In this document: piece by piece, positions 56,559-64,000 of the stretch
Layout of the letters: the number at the start of each line of letters is the position of its first letter
Position numbering within the stretch: position 1 is the stretch's first letter
From: Thinopyrum elongatum
Lineage: Eukaryota > Streptophyta > Magnoliopsida > Poales > Poaceae
Assembly: GCA_011799875.1 (NCBI GenBank)
Contig: CM022297.1
Coordinates: forward strand, 70,320,663 to 70,384,662
Length of the DNA: 64,000 nucleotides
Direction of reading: 5' to 3'
Position numbers and translations under genes: made by a program
Notes under the pieces: generated by a model
Told to the model about the DNA's origin: nothing
The model's input: the letters and a program-made list of their open reading frames with translations, nothing else
Databases searched by the model: none

Positions 56559-57538
56559 TCAGAGCTTGTCATATGTTAGCCCTGGCCGTGGAGACAGAAA
56601 CGGCAGCGGATCCACCGGTTCAGGCGGAGGCGGAACGTTGGTCGGCATCCGACCTGACAAGCACTCCCACCTTGCCATGCCTGCTGGAGTTTTCGCCTCC
56701 GCCCTTCCCCAGTTGATGATCTCGAATGCCGATGCACTTGGGGGCGGCATCCTGGCTCTCTCCTCCGCATTGCTCTCGAAGTAGATTCTCCGGCCCAAAT
56801 TGCGCAGCTCCCAGTCGGCGTGCTGCTTGGCAGCTTCAATGCACCCTTCCCGACGGACACGGGAGATAGTTGGATCTGCCTCCATCTCTGCCTTCACATT
56901 CTTCCACTCCTTCATGCTCTGCGACCAACACTTTACATCGTCGAGGATCCGCTCTGCCCTCTCGTGCCACCGCATTGCCCTCGTCGCCTCTAGGACCTCG
57001 TCTGAGACAGATCCCACCGGCTGAAGTAGCTCGGGGAAGGCCTCGTACACGTACGGGAGCGGCATCTGTGACGGGATGTGCTGGAGAGGAGTGGGAGGAG
57101 CGGGCGGTGATGGAGTGGGTGGTGCTTGCTCCACGGTTCCGTACCTAAACCTAGGAAATATGAGTTAATCTTGCAATAAGCATATGAAGATTTTTTTTAA
57201 CATGAACATGAATTAGGGTTCATCATATGGTCAAAAAATAAATAAATATATCAAGATGCAATCACAAAGGTACATCATATCAATTAGGGTTCATCATGAT
57301 TTTTTTAACATGAACATGATTTTTTTAACATGAATATGAATTAGGGTTCATCATATCAACATGCATCATCACATCTATATAAAATCCACCAATAGTTTTA
57401 CATATCAAAAAAATTTGACTCAAACTAAATCATTCCTAGGCTACAAAAAAAATTCAAATCTAGTTCAAAAAGGGGAGTGATTTGACTCAAACTAATTGGA
57501 GGGATCGAAGGAGCTTACTTTTCTCGCTTCGGGGCCAT
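56559..57538 (-). CDS. Two-exon gene of unknown function, 203 aa, transposon-borne
   Basis: Exon 1 57538-57519 (MAPKREK), intron 57518-57151 (donor GTAAGCTC, acceptor TTTCCTAG), exon 2 57150-56559. The joined frame is open. The N-terminus is proline-rich (QAPPTPSPPAPPTP). The middle is helical and charged (EATRAMRWHERAERILDDV, SMKEWKNVKAEMEADPTI, KQHADWELRNLGRRIYFE), and the C-terminus is proline-rich (VPPPPEPVDP). No known domain recognised. The EWKN/KEWNEW-like segments faintly recall the neighbouring PMD gene's exon B. The hairpin block 150 bp upstream may hold its promoter. Confidence 0.65.
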
Positions 57539-57684
57539 CTCGATCCGCAAAATCGGTGAAGAAATGAAGAAGATCCGAGGGGGGAGTGGAGGAGATGAGA
57601 GAGGGGGCGAGAGGAAGCAGAACGGGCGGCTGAGTGGGGGGATAAGGGGGCGGGGCGGGCGGTCCGTGGCATATAAAAAGGTCC

Positions 57685-57905
57685 CCCATCCTACCGCCAG
57701 AGGGAAAGGCGGTAGGGTTTGCAGTCCTACCGCCATGGACCCTGGCGGTAGGGTGTGCAACCCTACCGCAGTTCTGGTGGCATTTTTGGTCACAGAACGC
57801 AGGCGCGTGGGGTGAGGCCCCCAACCGCCAGAGGCTTCGGCGGTAGGGTGTGGAAACCTACTGCCACGATCCCCGGCGGTAGGTCCTGATCCTAGTGCAT
57901 TTTTT
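57685..57905. repeat. CCTACCGCC/GGCGGTAGG hairpin block, copy 2
   Basis: Same orientation and order as 56020-56235: CCTACCGCC, GGCGGTAGGGT, TGCAGTCCTACCGCC, TGGCGGTAGGGTGTGCAACC, GGTCACAGAAC, GCTTCGGCGGTAGGG, CCCGGCGGTAGG and TAGTGCA. It lies between the two genes. Confidence 0.85.
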
Positions 57906-58288
57906 GCACATAACTTGTATTGTCTTCAATTTTTTGCACATAACAATTTCAATACTTAAAACAATAAGCATATGTATCACATATATGAAGAATAGCTCAC
58001 GGGCAAATGGTTCAACTAAGAAATATGGTTTACATAGCAAGCACACATCCACAAATGTTTCACGAAGTTTTACATAGCAAGTTCAACAAATACGAAATAG
58101 TTTCACGAGCAAATGGTTCACGAAGCAAACATATAATGTTTAACTAGTTCAATGGCACGGCAGCAACTTCACTCCCTCCTTCCCCTCTTCGAGGTACGGT
58201 CCTCGTTGGTCTTTGATCGCTTCTCGGCCGCCTTCTTCTTGCGCTGAGTAGGACGTGCTCTCTGAAACGGGGATGGACTTTTCCAATC
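57906..58288. other. Spacer downstream of the PMD-type gene
   Basis: AT-rich with TTTCACGA and GCAAATGGTTCA repeats. Open frames on the minus strand past the stop at 58289 are basic and lack resemblance. Likely 3' UTR. Confidence 0.5.
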
Positions 58289-59508
58289 CTACTTCGGCAC
58301 ATTCCTCTTCTCACGCTGGGTTGTCTGAGTTGCTGGAGGTCCGTCATCATCATCGTACTCCTCCTCCTCATTGTCCTCTTCCTCTTCCTTCTCATCGTCC
58401 TCTTCCTCTTCTTCCCCATGTTCTTCTTCTGCTTCCTCCTCGTCCTCTTCTTCATCTTCACCTTCTTCGTCGTCGTCCTCGTCCTCTTGAACCGCCCTAG
58501 ACGACGAGGCGGCATGGCTAGATGAAGCGAGGCTACGCATCGGTGCTGCAGGAGCAAAAGCATCCTCGGTGGAGGTAGCACACCCAAGCAGGCCCACAAG
58601 CTTGCGACATTTGTTGACGAACTTCTGCAATGAGAATGAAACAATAAACAATGAGAACGAAACAATGAGAACTTCTGCAAATGAACTTAAGAAAATGAAC
58701 TCCATGTTACCTTCACCGTTCCCCTCAACTTGTTCTCATTAGCTCGAGTCCCGGGGATAGAACTAAGCGCATCAGAGGCTTCAAAAATGCTTTTGTTCAG
58801 CTCCGAAGACTGCAAAGTAATAAAATGAGTCAGTAGCACTAAAGTTGATTTCATCCAACCGTCGGTTGAAAACAGATAAAAACAACTTACCACACTGTTC
58901 ATGAGGGGTCCGTACTCCCTAAACCCGCCTTTAAGCTCTCTGATGCTCTCATTGTAGGCTTCATTCTCGGAGGCGTCATCGAACAGGTCTTTGGCATCTG
59001 CTGTCGTCCACTGGGGCCTCAGACACAGACGATGCTTGATGCCATCGTCGTACCACAGCATGTGATCCTCGTACTCGTTCCAGTCAATCACTTTCCTCTC
59101 CACATCTTTGCGAGTTTTCCACTCGTTCCATTCCTTCACATATCTCGCATGTTGGTCTTCCCAATCTATGATTGACTGATTCTTCTGCCTGCTCATCCTG
59201 CAATGCATAAGAAAGAATGTAGAACACCCTAAGAATGAATGTAAAACATCAAAACAAGAACTTGGTATCGATGAGGACGCCTGGTGGTACTCACAGGTGT
59301 AGGTCGTAGCCACCGGTATCGGTGACGATGCCGGCTGGTGGTGTGCGTTGCGCCTTACCAAATTGCGCGGCAATGCGCTGTGGCAAGTGGTACTCCATGG
59401 CATAGACACAAATCATGGGCATGATGCACCGCCAGAGAAGCTGGTCCTGCTTACACATGCTGTTCAGCTCGAACCCCCACTCTCGTTCATCATCATACGG
59501 CCGCCAAG
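58289..59508 (-). pseudogene. PMD (plant mobile domain)-type gene, C-terminal four exons, cut by an LTR insertion
   Basis: Exons on the minus strand: 59508-59295, 59197-58891, 58809-58711 and 58624-58289, each with GT/AG borders and joining in frame (about 318 residues). The first exon holds the PMD C-terminal landmark: WRPYDDEREWGFELN, QDQLLWRC, VYAMEYHLPQRIAAQFG, then TPPAGIVTDTGGYDLHL. The second is charged (DWEDQHARYVKEWNEW, NEYEDHMLWYDDGIKHR) and the third continues KSIFEASDALSSIPGTR. The last ends in a long Glu/Asp tract and VPK. PMD proteins are found in transposons and in nuclear silencing factors (MAIN type). The N-terminal part was separated by the LTR element at 59509, so this copy is disrupted although the remaining exons look clean. 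Confidence 0.75.
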
Positions 59509-61144
59509 TGTAGGATCGAAAGTATGTCTAGAGGGGGGTGATTAGACTACTTGACCAAATAAAAATCTAGCCTTTTCCCAATTTTAAGTCTTGGCAGATT
59601 TTAGCAACTTAGCACAAGTCAAGCAAACAACCTACACATGCAATTCTAAGAGTATAGCAGCGGAATGTAAATCATTGCATATGAAGGGAAAGGGGAGGAG
59701 TTTGGAGGGAGCAAACGCAATGTAGACATGGAGATTTTTGGCGTGGTTTCGATAGGTGGTGCTATCGTACATCCACGTTGATGGAGACTTCAACCCACGA
59801 AGGGTAACGGTTGCGCGAGTCCACGGAGGGCTCCACCCACGAAGGGTCCACGAAGAAGCAACCTTGTCTATCCCACCATGGCCATCGCCCATGAAGGACT
59901 TGCCTCACTTGGGTAGATCTTCACGAAGTAGGTGGTCTCCTTGCCCTTACGAACTCCTTGGTTCAACTCCACAATCTTGACGGAGGCTCCCAAGTAACAC
60001 CTAACCAATCTAGGAGACACCACTCTCCAAAAGGTAATAAATGGTGTGTTGATGATGAATTCCTTGCTCTTGTGCTTCAAATGATAGTCTCCCCAACACT
60101 CAACTCTCTCACACCGATTTGGATATGGTGGAAATATGATTTGAGTGGAAAGCAACTTGGGGAAGGCTAGAGATCAAGATTCTAGTGGTTGGATTGGAAT
60201 GTCTTGGTCCAACACATGAGTAGGTGGTTCTCTCTCAGAAAATGAGTAGTGAAAGTGTAGGCACGTTCTGATGGCTCTCTCACAAATGGAGAAGGGGGTG
60301 GAGGGGTATTTATAGCCTCCACACAAAATCTAACCGTTACACACAATTTACCAAACTCGGTGGGACTGAATAGTGAAACTCGGTCAGACCGATTCAGTTG
60401 AAAATGTGAACGTTAGGATTTTTGGTGGGACCGACGTGATCAACTCGGTGGGACCGATGTGCTAGGGTTAGGGCATAACTTGATCTCGGTGAGACCGATC
60501 ACATGAACTCGGTGGGACCGATTTCAATAATAGGCAAACAGAGAGTTGGTCAGGCAAACTCGGTGGGACCGATCGCTCATTTCGGTTAGACCGAAATGTT
60601 ACAAAAAGGAAACAGAGAGTTTGCATTGCGAACTTGGTGGGACCGATCGCTCATTTCGGTTAGACCAAAACGTTACGAAGGGAAACAGAGAGTTTGCAAT
60701 CCCATCTCGGTGAGACCGAATTGATTAGGGTTTCTGGCTATGGCTATGTCAAGTGAACTCGGTGGCGCCGAATAGATCAAGTCGGTGGGGCCGAGTTTGA
60801 CTTTAGGTTTAGGACATATGTGGAAATGAGAAAGTGGTTGAGGGCTTTTGGAGCATATCACTAAGCATTTTGAGCAAGCAAGCCATTAAGCAACACCTCA
60901 TCCCCTTTTAATAGTATTGGCTTTTCCTATGGACTCAATGTGATCTTGGATCACTAAAAAGAAAATGTTGAGTCTTGAGCTTTTGCCAATATATGTCCTT
61001 AGCATTTTGAGGGGTCCACATCTCTAGTCCATGCCATGCCAATCATTGAACTTTATGAAATGATCATCTTGAAAGAGTATTAGTTCAATGAGCTATATGT
61101 TGTTAAGAATTACCAAAACCACCCAGGGATTAGTTGCACTTTCA
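59509..61144 (-). mobile_element. 3' LTR with a palindrome array
   Basis: 1,636 bp. In plus orientation it runs TGTAGGATCG to GCACTTTCA. Between 60350 and 60800 lie 13 copies of a TCGGTNNNACCGA-type imperfect palindrome. Coding capacity is absent. Confidence 0.8.
60350..60800. repeat. Array of 13 TCGGTNNNACCGA palindromes
   Basis: Sites start near 60357, 60379, 60420, 60443, 60484, 60507, 60559, 60580, 60632, 60654, 60705, 60759 and 60781. Middle bases vary (GGG, CAG, GAG, TAG, GGC, GGG). Arms are usually perfect. A related pair GACCGATCGCTCATTTCGGTTAGACC recurs twice about 74 bp apart. Confidence 0.85.
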
Positions 61145-61160
61145 ATCTCCCCCTTTTTGG
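61145..61160 (-). other. Polypurine tract
   Basis: In minus sense CCAAAAAGGGGGAGAT directly before the LTR start TGAAAGTG. Confidence 0.85.
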
Positions 61161-61837
61161 TAATTGATGATAACATATAGATCAAAGCTTTGACAAATGA
61201 TAATAAGAATGAAATACATCGTCGCTTTGAGAAGTATGTGATAAGCAAGAGCTCCCCCTAAATTTGTGCATTATTTAAAAATTTGCTAGTGAATGCAAAT
61301 GCACAATCGATTAGGATCATGGGTTACTCTTCCATGTCACATACATCTTGGTGGAGCGCTCAAAATGATAGAATATGAAATATACACTCATCACCAAGAC
61401 AAAGTGAATGATCATACATGAGAGATAGAGAATATCATCATCCAAGCACAAGCATTAAAGTATGATATGATCAAGCACATGACCATACAAGTATCTCACA
61501 CGCACAACCATAGAGTATCATCCAAGCAGGCAAACAAATAAGAGCAAGTAAGTAGCAAAAGAGTCAAAAAGAAGCAAAGCTATCTCTCTCGAAGCCTATG
61601 ATCTATATACTTTCTCCCCCTTTGGCAACAAGTTACCAAAAAGCTTGAAAATGCATAGTGCTATGCAGCTCTCTAAGCTTGATCTTCAGGAGGTGGCGTG
61701 GAGAGGAGTCCTGCAACAAATGCATCTGAAGAGGTTGTAGGAGCTGGTGGAGTTGCAACTGGAGGGGCAACTGAAGTTGTGGCTGCAGGAGCTGAAGTTG
61801 TAGCTCTAGTGTCTGTCACTGGCACTGCTGCAGACCT
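61161..61837 (-). other. Noncoding region between ORF and PPT
   Basis: AT-rich, no ORF. CTCCCCCT (minus AGGGGGAG) near 61252 and CTCCCCCTTTGG near 61613 are further purine tracts on the element's sense strand, the latter very like the PPT. Confidence 0.55.
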
Positions 61838-63469
61838 CTATCTTCTGGGCACCCTTTGATAAGCATCAGTGGTGGTCTTGTAACTCCTATCCTCAAGCTC
61901 TTCTTGGATCTTCTCCACAGAAGTCTGAATCTCTGTCACCTTGACATCCAAGTCATGAAGTTTTGTCTCAAAAATTCTCTCAAGACTCTCTTGATTCTGA
62001 GTCAGGGTGGCCAATCCTCTCTCAATCCTCAAAGTAGCTTGAATGAGATAGCTAAGTTGATCTTGTTTAGACTTGAGAAAAACTTGGGATGCCTCTTCAA
62101 CACTTGGCATCTTGGCTGCCTTCTCTGCTTTTGCTTTTTCTCTCTTCTCTTGAGCCTCTACTGAAGTAGGATCTGTAGCATCCATGACAACTGTGTTGTC
62201 CTCAAAATCAGGCCTCAAGGGAAGGTGCTCTTTGTCCAACAGATATATGCATTTTCCCATCTTGGAGTTGATGAGCATCTGAATGTGTGGAGCATACCCA
62301 CATGATCTCTTTTGGTCTGCTGCAGTTCTCTTAATGGTTTCAACTATCAAGCTCATCACCTTGAATTTTTGTGGCACATCAAACAAATGAAGCAAGTTGA
62401 TGGAGTGGCCTCTGATCATCCTGTGATCTCCTGATTTGGGCAACAGGGTGTGCCTCAAAATGGTGTTTATGGTGGGCTGTCCAGACAACAGATAGTACAC
62501 TGAGCCTAGCCTGTAAGTTTCCAAGGCCTTGTCAGGTATCTCCTTGTACATGTTGGCCATGGAGTTGTGATCTTTCTTGCACTTTGCATAGACATCAGTG
62601 TTATCCTCTTGCTCTTCAGGGGCATTGATAAGCTTGGCCCATTCTGCAACAGTTGACTGGTACCTTGTACCCTCAGACATCCAAACAATTCTTCCATCTG
62701 GGTAGAAGTGAGTTGTTCAATAAAACTGCATGATAAGCTCATCATTCCACTTGGTCAATTTCTGACCCACAAAGGTGTCAACTCCATTGAGTCTGAAGCT
62801 CTCATGAACTCCAGGGAAGTGGTCTTCATTTTCATCAATGTATTCCCAATCAACCCATCTCATGTCACTGACTATGGGCTTCTTATCCAATAGAATTGTC
62901 TCATAAAAGTCCTGCTGTTCCTTGGTGTGAAATCTGTAGTCCACAGTAGTTCTTCTCCTTGAAGCATAGGGGTCTGATTGTCTCCACAATCTGAGACCTG
63001 CATCCTTTCTTTCATTCATGTTTTCAGCCACTGGATGATTATCATCATGATCAGGGATCTTTGGCTTCAACTTTCTGAGCACTTGGGCTTCCTCTTCTTC
63101 TTCCATTTCAGGCACTGGGGCCTTGTTCTTTTCTGCAGCAGGTATGTTTTTGGTGCTTCTCTTTGGTGCAGTCTTAGAGGCTTGAACAGTAGATTTGGGG
63201 GCAGTCTTGGGCTTTGATGGAGCAGCCCCAGACTTGATGGCATCCCCCATCAGCTTCTGAGCTTTGGGTGCTAGTGCAGCATCCTCTTCTTCATCTTCTT
63301 CTTCATCCTCAGCCTCTGAGTTTCTCTTTCTCCTTGTCCTGGTAGCTGCTTTGGGCAAGTTGCTTGGGGTGCTTCTGCTACCCTCATCATAGCTGCCAGA
63401 GGGACTAGTGCCCTCACTCATGCTAACTTGCTCCTCAGACTTGTTCTGGATGTCACTTTGATCTGACAT
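61838..63469 (-). pseudogene. 'Putative plant transposon protein' type ORF with one premature stop
   Basis: The ATG at 63469 (MSDQSDIQ) starts an acidic, lysine-rich N-terminus. The conserved domain starts at RWVDWEYIDENEDHFPGV and continues VGQKLTKWNDELIMQFY, TGA at 62716-62714, THFYPDGRIVWMSEGT, AEWAKLINAPEE, GSVYYLLSGQPTINTILRHT, MIRGHSINLLHLFDVP, GYAPHIQMLINSKMGK and HLPLRPDFED. A coiled-coil-like tail follows (LERIFETKLHDLDVKVTEIQTSVEKIQEELE). Apart from the single TGA the frame is open for about 543 codons. Such proteins are abundant in Triticeae genomes and sit in retroelements. Their job is unknown. Confidence 0.8.
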
Positions 63470-64000
63470 AGCTGACACTGCAAACTGAAAGCTGACCCTG
63501 TGAATAGATATAGTTGAGATAGAGTGGATGAGCATCACAAAGTACGGAGATTTTGCAAAACAATTGAGTCAAAAACTTAGTTTTAGTTTTCTACAAAAAG
63601 CATTTTGGATCTACCGATTTGTTAAACTTGGTGACACCGAAGCAACATAAGAGTCTAAACTAGTGGAATCGGTCAGACTGAGACACAGTTCGGTGACTCC
63701 GAGATTGCTAGGGTTTCACTAAGAGTTGAACTCGGTCGCACCGATTCGTAAGTTTCGGTCAGACCGAAAATTACAAGTGCAATGGCCTAGGCCAAATCGG
63801 TGAGACCGATTTCTACAACTCGGTCGGTCCGAGATGAGTTCGGCGGAATCCTAACCCTAAATTTTCGAATCAAAACTAATCTAAAGGAAGTTTTTGCTGG
63901 ATAGAGTAATCTCATACGTGGTAAGAATCATGGCATTGACCTAAGTGCAGGAATCGGAGGTAAAGATTGCACATAGGGGTCGAGTTCATACCCTAACTCG
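63470..64000 (-). other. Leader of the LTR element with more TCGGT palindromes
   Basis: No further ORF is convincing. Seven palindromes of the LTR type lie at about 63628, 63669, 63690, 63731, 63756, 63796 and 63819. TTTGCAGTGTCAGC just before the ATG could be a splice acceptor. Confidence 0.55.

Larger units (their letters stand above)
55826..59508 (-). mobile_element. Probable gene-carrying DNA transposon (one end visible; other end beyond LTR insertion)
   Basis: GGGGAAAATTTCGTGTTCTGACCC at about 55823 looks like the terminal repeat of a Triticeae DNA transposon, a recognition from memory of similar termini. Inward follow a hairpin block, an intact two-exon gene, a second hairpin block in the same orientation, and a PMD-type gene on the same strand. 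A Mutator-like element carrying a PMD gene would fit. No transposase and no second terminus are in the window, so the assignment is inference. Confidence 0.45.
59509..64000 (-). mobile_element. LTR retrotransposon with a plant-transposon-protein ORF (5' LTR outside window)
   Basis: In minus sense the visible part is leader (64000-63470), ORF relic (63469-61838), noncoding sequence, PPT (61160-61145) and 3' LTR (61144-59509). The LTR boundary TGAAAGTGCAACTA...ATCCTACA is clean. The insertion cuts the PMD gene after CCAAG. No gag-pol domains are visible, so it is either non-autonomous or its pol lies beyond the window. Confidence 0.8.

Noticed and set aside
60350..60800. CRISPR-like regular repeat
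   Set aside because: Repeats are short palindromes with irregular spacing in a plant LTR; no spacers of uniform length and no cas genes.
1..64000. tRNA or rRNA genes
   Set aside because: No cloverleaf-like tRNA or ribosomal core sequence was noticed; the tRNA-like matches seen are only retroelement primer sites.

Overview
This is plant nuclear DNA, almost certainly from a Triticeae grass (wheat, Aegilops or barley type). The evidence is a BARE1/Angela/WIS-type Copia element with its characteristic LTR, several Athila-like Gypsy elements with tRNA-Asp-type primer sites, PIF/Harbinger and Tourist-like DNA transposons, and a single GC-rich cellular gene in a sea of nested transposons. No bacterial, organellar, CRISPR or RNA-gene signal was seen.

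Region 1 (1-46,542) is one continuous transposon nest. From 1 to 6,383 lies the 3' part of a non-autonomous Athila-like Gypsy element (gag-protease relic, intact ORF2, one LTR). From 6,384 to about 26,345 is a decayed PIF/Harbinger transposase, read on the minus strand and cut in three. One cut is a solo LTR (24,197-25,728). The other is a complete non-autonomous Gypsy element (7,264-23,993, TSD GCGGC). That Gypsy element is itself interrupted in its 5' LTR by a young complete Copia element (14,345-23,062, TSD ATCTT) whose 1,327-residue polyprotein is open from end to end. From 26,871 to 31,073 is a second, 5'-truncated Athila-like copy. From 31,074 to 46,542 is an old, broken Copia element whose 3' LTR received a complete Athila-like element on the minus strand (36,369-45,889, TSD GGAAG).

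Region 2 (46,543-55,830) is the gene island. It holds a Harbinger transposase relic, a foldback MITE, and the one convincing cellular gene: a PWWP-domain chromatin protein (minus strand, CDS 48,428-50,086) with an intron in each UTR. Its upstream side carries a diverged direct duplication of about 400 bp. One copy of that duplication was split by a 1.5-kb poly-A-tailed retroposon with a 16-bp TSD. Between the two copies sits a 2.1-kb TTA-flanked DNA transposon containing a Tourist MITE.

Region 3 (55,830-64,000) appears to be a gene-carrying DNA transposon. It has an intact two-exon gene (203 aa), the C-terminal four exons of a plant-mobile-domain (PMD) type gene, and two direct-repeat blocks full of CCTACCGCC/GGCGGTAGG hairpins. 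The PMD gene is cut at 59,509 by an LTR retrotransposon. The LTR of that retrotransposon is packed with TCGGTNNNACCGA palindromes, and its 'putative plant transposon protein' type ORF has one premature stop. Its other LTR lies beyond the window.

The most interesting unit is the Athila-like family. It has no reverse transcriptase or integrase. It keeps a second ORF preceded by an internal, LTR-like promoter with a GC-rich hairpin and a conserved 5' leader intron, and followed by an exact duplicate of the element's polypurine tract. ORF2 has diverged far more between copies than the neighbouring gag.
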